From positions 1 to 64,000 of the forward strand of contig NZ_BMGL01000008.1 of assembly GCF_014640175.1 (NCBI RefSeq): a stretch of 64,000 nt of DNA, in the 5' to 3' direction. This document shows, piece after piece, positions 40,202 through 48,910 of the stretch. Under the pieces are notes generated by a model. The model had not been told where the DNA came from, searched no databases, and saw nothing but the letters and a program-made list of their open reading frames with translations. The position numbers were made by a program, and so were the translations under genes. Each line of letters opens with the position of its first letter. Position 1 is the stretch's first letter. Source of the DNA: Psychroflexus salis. Its GTDB lineage: Bacteria; Bacteroidota; Bacteroidia; Flavobacteriales; Flavobacteriaceae.

Positions 40202-40235
40202 GATAATCCAACTTTCTTTTATAGAAATTGGTTAG

Positions 40236-40397
40236 ATACTGTTTCTGCCTCAAATTTAATCAATAAAAATGTGTCTTTTTGCCCTATGTTTCGTTGTAAA
40301 AATAAACCGTAGCTAAGGCTATGCTTGATTTTTACGCCTTACCTATAACAAAAATCCATTATTTTTATCCTGAGTAAATTTAAAACAGAATCAGTAT
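40236..40397. mobile_element. 162-bp palindromic MITE-like insertion
   Basis: Begins ATACTGTTTCTG and ends in the complement (CAGAATCAGTAT), with further pairing inward (AAATTTA, ATAAAAAT, GTAAAAAT/ATTTTTAC) and a central hairpin TAGC-TAAG-GCTA at 40310-40321, almost exactly at the midpoint. It contains no gene. The same flanks are contiguous in cassette 3 (37341-37370), so this is an insertion; AG on both sides (40234-40235 and 40398-40399) may be the target duplication. No related transposase is in the window. Confidence 0.7.
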
Positions 40398-40416
40398 AGG
40401 TCATCATGAAAAAACG

Positions 40417-40424
40417 TACATTTG
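40417..40424 (+). promoter_or_regulatory. Promoter -7 element of small RNA B3
   Basis: TACATTTG as in B1 and B2. The -33 TTG seen in B1 has been replaced by the end of the 162-bp insertion (TAT at 40395-40397). Confidence 0.45.
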
Positions 40425-40496
40425 TATTTGGATGTGGATGTATGTTTTTTCATATTTCCGCTAATTAAGCCTTTGCATATGCAGGGGCTTTTTTTT
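40425..40496 (+). ncRNA. Putative small RNA B3, divergent from peptide cassette 1
   Basis: Body ATGTATGTTTTTTCATATTTCCGCTAATT resembles B1, then a terminator of different sequence: AGCCTTTGC (40468-40476) pairs with GCAGGGGCT (40481-40489), loop ATAT, followed by eight T. The micro-frame seen in B1 and B2 stops after eight codons here, which favours RNA over peptide. ATGAAAAAACGTACAT (40406-40421) and ATGTATGTTTTTTCAT (40438-40453) are a 16-base inverted repeat with one G-T pair. The 290 bases from here to mfd hold nothing else. Confidence 0.5.
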
Positions 40497-40785
40497 AGCG
40501 ACTTGGTGTGTATTGCTTCCTGCCTTATCAATACTTTTTTATTGTTAATTTTTGATGAATAGTGACAATTTTTATCGGTTTTACATTTCAAATTTATAAA
40601 AAAAAAAAAAAACAATGTAGCAAACTTTTTTTAATTAATTTTTTGATTATCAGGTGTTCACCTTTTGATTTTTCTTACGCTACACCATGTATAATAGATT
40701 ACAATGCAAGATTACCATAACACCTACACCGCTATTAAATAATTGTCAAATTTAAAATTGTAGTCCATTAAGCTAGCAAACTAAT

Positions 40786-40793
40786 TATATTTG
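40786..40793 (+). promoter_or_regulatory. Promoter -7 element adjoining the mfd start codon
   Basis: TATATTTG followed by CGGC and then ATG 40798. The transcript start should fall on or next to the A of ATG, so mfd mRNA is probably leaderless. Confidence 0.5.
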
Positions 40794-40797
40794 CGGC

Positions 40798-43700
40798 ATG
40801 AGCATATCCAAACTAAGCGAGTCCATTAAAGACTCCCCACAATTTTCGGAATTGATGGGGATTTTTGCGTCACAATCCGAACAACATCCTAAGCTTCAAT
40901 TGAAAAACATAGTCGGTTCAGGTTTTTCTATTTTGCTGGCAGAAGCCTTTAAACAAAGCGATGTTCCATTTTTAATTTTATTGGAAGACAAAGAAAGTGC
41001 AGCCTATCATCTCAACGATTTAGAAGGATTAATCGGCGAAAAAGACGTGCTTTTTTACCCTGGAAGTTACCGCAGACCCTATCACATCGATTCGCTTGCT
41101 GGCGAAGAAACCGATAATGCCAATGTTTTGCTTCGTGCGGAAGTGCTCAACCGCATCAATTCCAGAAAAAAATCTTCTGTGATTGTTAGTTATCCCGAAG
41201 CGCTTTTTGAAAAAGTAGTCACCAAAAAAGAACTGGACAAAAACATTTTAAAAATCAATGTCGGTGAAGAATTGAGTTTGGACTTCATCAACGAAGTTTT
41301 ATTTGAATACCACTTTAAACGTGTAGATTTTGTTACCGAACCGGGTGAATTTTCAGTTCGCGGTGGAATTATTGATGTGTTTTCTTACAGTAACGACGAA
41401 CCCTACCGAATCGAGTTTTTTGGTGATGAAGTGGAAAGCATTCGCTCTTTTGATGTAGAAACCCAACTTTCTAACCAAACCAAGAATAAAATAGGCATTA
41501 TGCCGAATGTGGAAAACAAGCAATTGGACGAAGTACGTGAGTCGTTTCTGAAATTCATTTCGGCTAAAACCATCATTTTTAGTAAAAATGTATCGCTGTT
41601 GGAAGCCAAGTTAGATGATTTATTTTCCAAAGCTGAAAAAGCCTATGCGGAATTGGATTCAGAATTAAAACAAAGTCCACCAAAAGATTTGTTTTGTAAT
41701 GCAGAAGTCATTGCCAAGCAATTTGAAAAATTCAGCTTTGTTGAAGTCAGTAGCCAAACAAAATTTGAAGCTCAAGCGGTATTGGATTTCAACCAAAAAC
41801 CACAACCTAGTTTCAATAAGCAATTCGATTTATTAATTGAAGATTTAAACCAACGCAACCAAGAAGGTTTTACCAATTACATTGCTTGTATAAGTCAACA
41901 ACAAGCCAAGCGTTTTCATGATATTTTTGACGACCAAGACCAAAAAGTAGCTTACCAAACCTTGGTTTTTTCCTTGCATGAAGGTTTTGTAGATGCCAAT
42001 AATAAGTTGCTTTGCTACACCGACCATCAAATATTCGACCGCTACCATAAATTCAAATTGAAGAGTGGTTTTGCTAAAAAGCAAGCACTGACTATTAAAG
42101 AATTGACCAGCTTAGAAATTGGTGATTATGTAACCCACATCGACCATGGAATCGGGAAGTTCGGTGGACTTCAAAAAATTGATGTTGAAGGAAATAAACA
42201 AGAAGCCATCAAATTGGTGTATGGCGATCGCGATATTTTGTATTTAAGTATTCATTCGCTTCATAAAATTTCTAAGTTTAATGGAAAAGATGGTAAAGCA
42301 CCAAAAATTTATAAATTAGGTAGTAAAGCTTGGAAGAGTTTAAAACAAAAAACCAAGACCAGAGTCAAGAAAATCGCTTTCGATTTAATTCAATTGTATG
42401 CTAAACGCAGATTAGAAAAAGGTTTTCAATACCATCCCGATTCGTATTTGCAACACGAGTTGGAAGCTTCATTTATGTATGAAGACACACCCGACCAAAG
42501 TGCTGCTACCGAAGATGTAAAAAAAGACATGGAAAGTCCACAGCCCATGGATAGATTGGTTTGTGGCGATGTTGGTTTTGGCAAAACAGAAGTTGCTATT
42601 CGTGCGGCATTTAAAGCGGTAGATAATGGTAAACAAGTGGCTGTTTTGGTACCCACTACCATTTTAGCTTTTCAGCACCACAATTCCTTTAATGAACGTT
42701 TGAAAGATTTTCCTGTAACGGTAGATTACTTAAACCGATTTAGAACGGCAAAAGAACGCAGCCAAGTTTTAGCCGATTTAGAAGCTGGGAAAATTGACAT
42801 TGTCATCGGAACCCATCAACTGGTGAACAAAAATGTGAAATTTAAAGATTTAGGCTTGTTGGTTATCGACGAAGAGCAAAAATTCGGAGTTTCAGTAAAA
42901 GACAAACTCAAAACCATCAAAGCCAATGTCGATACGCTTACTTTAACGGCAACACCTATCCCGCGGACGCTTCAATTTAGTTTGATGGCCGCTCGGGATT
43001 TGTCGACCATTAAAACACCGCCGCCCAATCGTTATCCTATCGAAACCCACGTAATTCGTTTTTCAGAAGAATTGATTCGTGATGCGGTTTCCTATGAAAT
43101 TCAACGTGGTGGACAAGTATTTTTCATCAACAACCGTATTGAGAATATCAATGAAGTAGCGGGCTTAATACAACGACTTGTTCCCGATGCCAAAATTGGA
43201 ATTGGTCACGGACAAATGGATGGTAAAAAACTGGAGCAGTTGATGCTGAAATTCATGAATAACGAGTTTGATGTTTTGGTGGCTACTACTATTATTGAAA
43301 GCGGCTTGGATGTAACCAACGCCAACACCATTTTCATCAACAATGCCAATAATTTTGGAATTTCAGATTTACACCAAATGCGCGGACGGGTAGGGCGAAG
43401 CAACAAAAAAGCCTTCTGTTATCTCGTTACACCACCTTTACATCACATGACGCCAGATGCCCGAAAACGAATTCAAGCCATTGAACAATTTTCTGATTTA
43501 GGAAGCGGAATCGAAATTGCTATGAAGGATTTGGAAATCCGTGGAGCTGGAGATTTGCTAGGCGGTGAGCAAAGTGGATTTATTAACGATATTGGTTTTG
43601 AAACCTACCAGAAAATATTAAATGAAGCCATACAAGAACTAAAAGAAAAAGAGTTTAAAGATTTGTACACAGAAGAAAGCAAAGAAGATAAAGTCTTTGT

Positions 43701-44214
43701 AAAAGAAACGCAAATCGATACGGATTTTGAAATTTTATTTCCCGACGATTACATAAACAACATTAAAGAACGACTTAATCTGTATGCTAAATTAGGAAAT
43801 GTAGCTAATGAAAAAGAATTGGTAGCTTTTGAAAATGAGTTGAAAGACCGTTTTGGAAGCTTGCCTAATGAAGCAAAAGATTTATTAGATAGCGTTCGGA
43901 TTAAATGGATTGCCAATGCCATGGGCTTGGAAAAAGTAATTTTGAAGCAACATAAAATGATTGGTTACTTTGTAGCCGACCAACAATCTGAATTTTATCA
44001 AACACAGCGTTTTATGCGAGTAATGCAATTGGTGCAGCAAAACCATCAAATGTGCCAGATAAAAGAGAAGCAAACGCGCAACGGACTTCGATTAATAGTG
44101 AGTTTTGGTGAAATAACTTGTATTCAAAAAGCAATACATGCACTTGCTGTTTTTGAAGAATTATTGCCCAAAGAAGAACAAAATACAGATGTTATGGATG
44201 TTTCAGAAAGATAG
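40798..44214 (+). CDS. mfd: Transcription-repair coupling factor
   Basis: 1138 aa, full length. UvrB-homology N-terminal part, RNA-polymerase interaction domain at ~435-510 (LEIGDYVTHIDHGIGKFGGL, YGDRDILYLSIHSLHKISKF), then the RecG-like translocase: motif I GDVGFGKTEVAIRAAF near residue 590, DEEQ box near 690, TATPIPRTL, and motif VI HQMRGRVGRSNKKAFCYL. The TRCF C-terminal domain is complete. It removes stalled RNA polymerase at lesions and recruits UvrA. The gene stands alone and borders the accessory array. Confidence 0.96.
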   Translation: MSISKLSESIKDSPQFSELMGIFASQSEQHPKLQLKNIVGSGFSILLAEAFKQSDVPFLILLEDKESAAYHLNDLEGLIGEKDVLFYPGSYRRPYHIDSLAGEETDNANVLLRAEVLNRINSRKKSSVIVSYPEALFEKVVTKKELDKNILKINVGEELSLDFINEVLFEYHFKRVDFVTEPGEFSVRGGIIDVFSYSNDEPYRIEFFGDEVESIRSFDVETQLSNQTKNKIGIMPNVENKQLDEVRESFLKFISAKTIIFSKNVSLLEAKLDDLFSKAEKAYAELDSELKQSPPKDLFCNAEVIAKQFEKFSFVEVSSQTKFEAQAVLDFNQKPQPSFNKQFDLLIEDLNQRNQEGFTNYIACISQQQAKRFHDIFDDQDQKVAYQTLVFSLHEGFVDANNKLLCYTDHQIFDRYHKFKLKSGFAKKQALTIKELTSLEIGDYVTHIDHGIGKFGGLQKIDVEGNKQEAIKLVYGDRDILYLSIHSLHKISKFNGKDGKAPKIYKLGSKAWKSLKQKTKTRVKKIAFDLIQLYAKRRLEKGFQYHPDSYLQHELEASFMYEDTPDQSAATEDVKKDMESPQPMDRLVCGDVGFGKTEVAIRAAFKAVDNGKQVAVLVPTTILAFQHHNSFNERLKDFPVTVDYLNRFRTAKERSQVLADLEAGKIDIVIGTHQLVNKNVKFKDLGLLVIDEEQKFGVSVKDKLKTIKANVDTLTLTATPIPRTLQFSLMAARDLSTIKTPPPNRYPIETHVIRFSEELIRDAVSYEIQRGGQVFFINNRIENINEVAGLIQRLVPDAKIGIGHGQMDGKKLEQLMLKFMNNEFDVLVATTIIESGLDVTNANTIFINNANNFGISDLHQMRGRVGRSNKKAFCYLVTPPLHHMTPDARKRIQAIEQFSDLGSGIEIAMKDLEIRGAGDLLGGEQSGFINDIGFETYQKILNEAIQELKEKEFKDLYTEESKEDKVFVKETQIDTDFEILFPDDYINNIKERLNLYAKLGNVANEKELVAFENELKDRFGSLPNEAKDLLDSVRIKWIANAMGLEKVILKQHKMIGYFVADQQSEFYQTQRFMRVMQLVQQNHQMCQIKEKQTRNGLRLIVSFGEITCIQKAIHALAVFEELLPKEEQNTDVMDVSER

Positions 44215-44417
44215 ATTAATGAACGTTATAGTTACACAACCCACCATCCAAATTTTTATCACTAAACTGCTATTAATAAAATTTAAGTGAACAAATAATT
44301 AATGATTTTATTCGTGGCAAACAAAAAGGACTAATGTTAATTGAAAATAAATTTAAGTATTAAATTTTTACAGTCTAGTTATCTTAGATTCGATATAGAT
44401 TTTTTAAAGAAATATGC

Positions 44418-45449
44418 ATGAAAGCAACTTACCAAAAACATACACTTCAATTTAAACGTCCAAGTGGAACATCGCGTGGAATTTTAAAAACCAAACAAAC
44501 GTGGTTCATTAAAATTTCAGACAAAAATAATTTTGGAATAGGAGAGTGCGGAATTTTGCGCGGTTTGTCTGTAGACGACCGCCCAGATTATGAAGAGAAA
44601 TTAAAATGGACTTGCCAAAATATTTATTTAGGAAAAGAAAAATTACTAACAGAATTAATTGAATTTCCGTCGATACAAATTGGTGTAGAAATGGCTTTTG
44701 CATCTTTAGCAGCCGCTAATCCTTACGAGTTATTTCCTTCTAATTTTACCCAAGGAAAACAAGGAATCACAATCAACGGCTTGATTTGGATGGGCGATTT
44801 TTCTTTTATGAAAGAGCAAATCGAAGAAAAGTTGCAACTAGGTTTTAGCTGTGTAAAGTTAAAAATTGGTGCTATCGATTTTGAAGCAGAATTAGATTTA
44901 TTGAAAAAAATTAGAGCTCAATTTACAGCCGATGAAGTAGAATTAAGGGTAGATGCTAACGGCGCTTTTCATCCAGATGATGCCTTTGAAAAAATAAAAT
45001 ACCTGAGTGAACTCGATTTACACAGTATAGAACAACCCATAAAAGCCAATCAGTGGAAACAAATGGCCCAACTTTGTGAAAAAACACCTTTGCCTATTGC
45101 TTTAGATGAGGAATTAATTGGAGTGTTTAATGTAACAAATCGTCAAGAATTAATACAAACCATACAGCCGCAATACATTATTTTAAAACCGAGTTTGGTA
45201 GGTGGTTTTGCAAATACAAAACACTGGATAGATTTGGCAGAACAACAAAAAGTAGGTTGGTGGATTACCAGTGCTTTAGAAAGTAATATTGGTTTAAGTG
45301 GCATTGCTCAGTTTACACAAACTTTGCAAAATAACATGCCACAAGGTTTAGGAACAGGAAGTTTGTATACCAACAACATTCCGTCTCCACTAGAAGTAAA
45401 AGGCGAAAAATTATGGTATAATCCCAATTTAAATTGGGGTAAAATTTAA
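44418..45449 (+). CDS. menC: o-Succinylbenzoate synthase (enolase superfamily)
   Basis: 343 aa. Catalytic Lys in CVKLKIGAIDFEAEL, metal ligands in LRVDANGAF (Asp), HSIEQP (Glu) and ALDEEL (Asp), and the second Lys in YIILKPSLVGG. These are the MenC/MLE-subgroup residues. It dehydrates SHCHC to o-succinylbenzoate in menaquinone synthesis. It is the first gene of a menC-CPBP-menE run with a 4-base gap to the next gene, and the presence of menE two genes on supports the assignment. Confidence 0.93.
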   Translation: MKATYQKHTLQFKRPSGTSRGILKTKQTWFIKISDKNNFGIGECGILRGLSVDDRPDYEEKLKWTCQNIYLGKEKLLTELIEFPSIQIGVEMAFASLAAANPYELFPSNFTQGKQGITINGLIWMGDFSFMKEQIEEKLQLGFSCVKLKIGAIDFEAELDLLKKIRAQFTADEVELRVDANGAFHPDDAFEKIKYLSELDLHSIEQPIKANQWKQMAQLCEKTPLPIALDEELIGVFNVTNRQELIQTIQPQYIILKPSLVGGFANTKHWIDLAEQQKVGWWITSALESNIGLSGIAQFTQTLQNNMPQGLGTGSLYTNNIPSPLEVKGEKLWYNPNLNWGKI

Positions 45450-45453
45450 ATAA

Positions 45454-46404
45454 ATGAGAGATTTTATTGCACAAGCCTTTAAAGCTGAACACGATGCGTG
45501 GCGCTATATTGTAGGTACTGTTTTAATTTTTGTAATCTGGCAATTTGGAAGTATTCCATTTCTTGGTGCCGTTTCTTGGCAATTATATCAAGATGGTAAA
45601 GATGTAGCATCAGCAGGCGATTTTTCTGTTATGATGAATACTTTGAGTAAAAACTTAACTTTTTTTCTAATGCTTTTATCTTTTGTGTTTGGATTTTTAG
45701 GGGTTTGGTTTGTTGTAAAATTTATACATCAACAAAAATTTATAGAGGTTATTACAAGTCGTAAAAGATTTGATTGGAAACGTTTTTTTGTTGGTTTTTC
45801 GTTAATTGGGGTTTTTATTATAGGGGTTACAATTGTTGATTATTTTTACAATCCAGAAGATTATGCATTAAATTTTCAACTAGTTCCTTTTTTAATTTTA
45901 GCTGCAATAGGAATTATTTTAGTACCTATTCAAACCAGTTTTGAAGAGATTTATTTTCGAGGCTATTTAATGCAAGGTTTGGGTGTAATTTTTAAAAATA
46001 GAGCGGTGCCTTTTATACTTACTTCGGTAGGCTTTGGCATGCTTCACTTTTTTAATCCCGAAGTAGATAAAATAGGAAATATTATTATGCTTAGTTATAT
46101 TGGCACAGGTTTTCTATTAGCTATTTTCGCTTTAATGGATGAAGGTCTAGAACTTTCAATGGGTTTTCATGCTGCTAATAATTTAGTAACTGCTTTATTA
46201 GTAACTGCCGACTGGACCGCTTTCCAAACCGAATCTATTTTTATTTCGTTGGCAGAACCAAGCGCTAATTTTGAAGTACTTTTTCCTGTATTGGTAATTT
46301 ATCCAATTTATATTATTGTTCTTGCTAAAATTTATAAGTGGAAAGATTGGAATAAAAAACTATTTGGCAAAGTAAACCAACCTGTAGAAATAGGAAATAT
46401 TTAA
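45454..46404 (+). CDS. CPBP family intramembrane metalloprotease (CAAX-like)
   Basis: 316 aa with about eight hydrophobic helices. Motif 1 is FEEIYFRGYLMQG (EExxxR), motif 2 FGMLHFFNP, and motif 3 MGFHAANN, the three-part catalytic signature of the family (ABI/Rce1-like). Substrate is unknown. It is co-directional with menC and menE, with only 4 bases after menC, but no role in menaquinone chemistry is evident. Confidence 0.9.
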   Translation: MRDFIAQAFKAEHDAWRYIVGTVLIFVIWQFGSIPFLGAVSWQLYQDGKDVASAGDFSVMMNTLSKNLTFFLMLLSFVFGFLGVWFVVKFIHQQKFIEVITSRKRFDWKRFFVGFSLIGVFIIGVTIVDYFYNPEDYALNFQLVPFLILAAIGIILVPIQTSFEEIYFRGYLMQGLGVIFKNRAVPFILTSVGFGMLHFFNPEVDKIGNIIMLSYIGTGFLLAIFALMDEGLELSMGFHAANNLVTALLVTADWTAFQTESIFISLAEPSANFEVLFPVLVIYPIYIIVLAKIYKWKDWNKKLFGKVNQPVEIGNI

Positions 46405-46454
46405 TAAAGTATTGTTTATTTTTTCTACATTTATGCATTATTAAATAAGAAAAT

Positions 46455-47555
46455 ATGCTAGACAATATCATCCCCATTCATCCCGATTTTAAACTGAATG
46501 GTTATCATTATAACGAAACTGAAATTTATCCAGTTGCGTACAGCTTCATAAAAGAAGGAATCGAATATGAAGAATTAATAGGAAATTTTTTATTGGATTG
46601 GTTTAACGATAATTACGAACAAATGAAGTTGCGTACATCAGGTTCAACTGGTGAAGTAAAAGAAATGTTTGTGCATCGCGATAAGATGAAAAATAGTGCT
46701 ATCGCTACAGCTAAACGATTTAAACTTCCTGCTAAAACCAAGGCTTTGTGTTGTATTCCTGCTAATTATGTTGCTGGTAGAATGATGTTAATTCGAGCCA
46801 TGGTTTTAGGTTGGCATTTAGATTTAGTAGAACCAAAAGCAAATGCTTTAGCACAAGTAGAAAAAGAATACGATTTTGCTGCTTTAACCCCACACCAATT
46901 AAGCAATTCTCTTCATAAAATACATTTCATTAAAAAGGTGATTGTAGGTGGTGCACCCATTTCAGAAAGCTTGTTAAAGAAAATTCAAGATATTCCTACC
47001 AAAGTATTTGAAACTTATGGCATGACGGAAACAATAACCCATATTGCAACTAGGCGTTTAAATTCTTCAACAAAAACTAAATTGAAACCATTAAAAGCTC
47101 TTCAAAATGTAAGTTTTACTGTAAACGATAAAAATTGTTTGGTAGTTACTGCACCAAAAATAACAGACGAGCCAGTGGTAACTAGAGATGTAGTTGAATT
47201 GGTAGATGATATTCGTTTTTATTGGAAGGGAAGACTAGATAATGTAATTAATTCAGGTGGAGTAAAAATTCATCCCGAACAAGTCGAAAAAAAGCTTCAA
47301 TTGCATATACATAAACCATTTTTTATAGCTGGAGTTCCAGATGAAAACCTTGGTGAAAAAGTAGTTTTGTTTGTAGAGAGTACAAACCCAAATGAAGAGC
47401 AAGCTATTCAGGAAACAATAAAGGAGATAGATACTTTAGATAAGTTTGAAGTGCCTAAACAAATTATTGTGGTTGCAGAATTTAAAAAAACACGCACTGC
47501 TAAAGTTCACCGTTCAGCAACAATTAAAGCAGGCATTTCAAATTCTGTAAATTAG
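46455..47555 (+). CDS. menE: o-Succinylbenzoate--CoA ligase, short form (AMP-forming)
   Basis: 366 aa, shorter than the ~450-550 aa of typical MenE because the N-terminal part is reduced. P-loop-like LRTSGSTGEVKEMFVHRDK at ~57-75, adenylate site VFETYGMTETITHIA, and the hinge FYWKGRLDNVINSGGVKIHPEQVE with C-terminal Lys in KTRTAKVHRSATIK. It activates OSB to OSB-CoA. Position after menC and the CPBP gene supports the menaquinone role. Some other acyl-CoA ligase remains possible. Confidence 0.85.
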   Translation: MLDNIIPIHPDFKLNGYHYNETEIYPVAYSFIKEGIEYEELIGNFLLDWFNDNYEQMKLRTSGSTGEVKEMFVHRDKMKNSAIATAKRFKLPAKTKALCCIPANYVAGRMMLIRAMVLGWHLDLVEPKANALAQVEKEYDFAALTPHQLSNSLHKIHFIKKVIVGGAPISESLLKKIQDIPTKVFETYGMTETITHIATRRLNSSTKTKLKPLKALQNVSFTVNDKNCLVVTAPKITDEPVVTRDVVELVDDIRFYWKGRLDNVINSGGVKIHPEQVEKKLQLHIHKPFFIAGVPDENLGEKVVLFVESTNPNEEQAIQETIKEIDTLDKFEVPKQIIVVAEFKKTRTAKVHRSATIKAGISNSVN

Positions 47556-47603
47556 TTTTCATAAGGATTTTTTAAATTTTATGTAGCTAAAGTAGCATTG
47601 CCG

Positions 47604-47611
47604 TATTTTTG
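47604..47611 (+). promoter_or_regulatory. Promoter -7 element of yaaA
   Basis: TATTTTTG (TAnnTTTG), 14 bases before ATG 47626. Confidence 0.5.
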
Positions 47612-47625
47612 ATGAAAATAGACTC

Positions 47626-48387
47626 ATGAAAATTTTAGTTTCGCCAGCAAAATCATTGAACTTAGAATCAGATTTGCCAACAACGAAATATACTCGTCCG
47701 TTGTTTTTAGATACAGCTTCACAACTACAACGAAAATTGGCTAGATTAACCAAGCAAGAAGTTGCCAAGCTTATGAGTATAAGCGATAAATTAGCTGATT
47801 TAAATTATTCGCGTTTTCAAGAATTTGAAGAAAATCATACTAAAGACAATTCTAGACCAGCAATTTATACTTTTGATGGTGATGTGTATAATGGTATTGA
47901 TGCCTATTCCATTCCTGAACATAAAATTGAGTTACTGCAAGACCGATTACGGATTTTGTCCGGTTTATATGGTGTTTTAAAACCCTTAGATTTAATACAG
48001 GCTTATCGGCTAGAAATGGGGACTAAGTTTGGTATAGTACATAATAATAATTTATATGAAGTTTGGCAAGACAAAGTTACGCGAAGTTTAAATGCTGAAA
48101 TGAAAAAAGAAGATTTGTTAATCAATTTAGCAAGCAACGAATATTTTAAAGTAATTGATTCAGCTAAATTAAAAGCTAAATTAATTAGTCCAGTATTTAA
48201 GGATTTTAAAAATGGAAAGCTAAAAATTATTAGTTTCTATGCCAAAAAAGCAAGAGGAAGCATGACGCGTTTTATAATAGATAATGATGTTTCTGATTTT
48301 GATGAATTACTCGGTTTTAATTATGATAATTACCGTTTTAGTGAAGAATATACAGATAATGTAAATGAACCTGTTTTTATTAGATAG
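47626..48387 (+). CDS. yaaA: Peroxide stress protein YaaA (DUF328)
   Basis: 253 aa, the family length. [18 protein letters not shown] at the N-terminus, then [60 protein letters not shown] and [15 protein letters not shown] are all family blocks. In E. coli YaaA lowers free iron during peroxide stress and has a DNA-binding fold. Single-gene unit with its own promoter and terminator. Confidence 0.95.
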   Translation: MKILVSPAKSLNLESDLPTTKYTRPLFLDTASQLQRKLARLTKQEVAKLMSISDKLADLNYSRFQEFEENHTKDNSRPAIYTFDGDVYNGIDAYSIPEHKIELLQDRLRILSGLYGVLKPLDLIQAYRLEMGTKFGIVHNNNLYEVWQDKVTRSLNAEMKKEDLLINLASNEYFKVIDSAKLKAKLISPVFKDFKNGKLKIISFYAKKARGSMTRFIIDNDVSDFDELLGFNYDNYRFSEEYTDNVNEPVFIR

Positions 48388-48407
48388 TTAATATGAAGGA
48401 TCAATAT

Positions 48408-48440
48408 AAAAAAGCCTTTTCAATTTGAAACGGCTTTTTT
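48408..48440 (+). terminator. Terminator after yaaA, bidirectional
   Basis: AAAAAAGCC (48408-48416) pairs with GGCTTTTTT (48432-48440), with inner pairing TTTC/GAAA. T-runs on both strands suit both yaaA and the convergent gene. Confidence 0.85.
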
Positions 48441-48508
48441 GTTAAGTTAGCTTTTCATAAAATATACTAGTTCCCTTTATTAAAGCATCAATATTTATTA
48501 GTTTAATT

Positions 48509-48910
48509 TTAAGGCAATTTAGCATCTTTAGAGTCGGGTTTATGTAAGGCCATAATGTCTGTGCTGTTTTTAGCTTGGATAGCTTTATCTCCACGAATAG
48601 CTATCGGGAAAGCCAAAACTTGCGGCTCATGCTGAAGTAGCTTTATAGCATCTTCAGGGTCTAAAGTTACATTGTTGTTGTAAATTTTTAAAAATTCAGG
48701 GTGATTTTTAGCAATTAAATCTTCAATTTTTAAGTTTAATAAATCTGCTAACTCAGTCCATTCTGTTCCAGTAACTTTGGTTTTGTCAATTTCAATAATT
48801 TGTACTTCTGCTTTACTTGCTTTTGCAACAGCTATACATTTTGTAGTTAGTTGATGTTCTGGATGACAATATATAGTTATTAATTTATTACTTCGAGCAA
48901 TCACTCCCAT
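48509..48910 (-). CDS. ArsC-like thioredoxin-fold protein
   Basis: 133 aa from ATG 48910 (MGVIARS, the usual N-terminus of this Bacteroidota family as I recall it); the frame extends six codons to ATG 48928. It resembles arsenate reductase/Spx proteins: LITIYCHPEHQLTTKCIAVAK, VTGTEWTELADLLNLKIEDLIAKNHPEF, and AFPIAIRGDKAIQAKNSTDI matching the ArsC cis-Pro and C-terminal part. The canonical CxxC or Cys-x-x-Arg active site is not present, so arsenate reduction is doubtful. Confidence 0.7.
   Translation of the reverse strand: MGVIARSNKLITIYCHPEHQLTTKCIAVAKASKAEVQIIEIDKTKVTGTEWTELADLLNLKIEDLIAKNHPEFLKIYNNNVTLDPEDAIKLLQHEPQVLAFPIAIRGDKAIQAKNSTDIMALHKPDSKDAKLP

Noticed and set aside
40391-40615. 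Minus-strand frame of 74 codons upstream of peptide 1
   Set aside because: Lysine- and phenylalanine-rich composition from poly-A/T runs, no family resemblance, and it runs over the small RNA B3 promoter and terminator.
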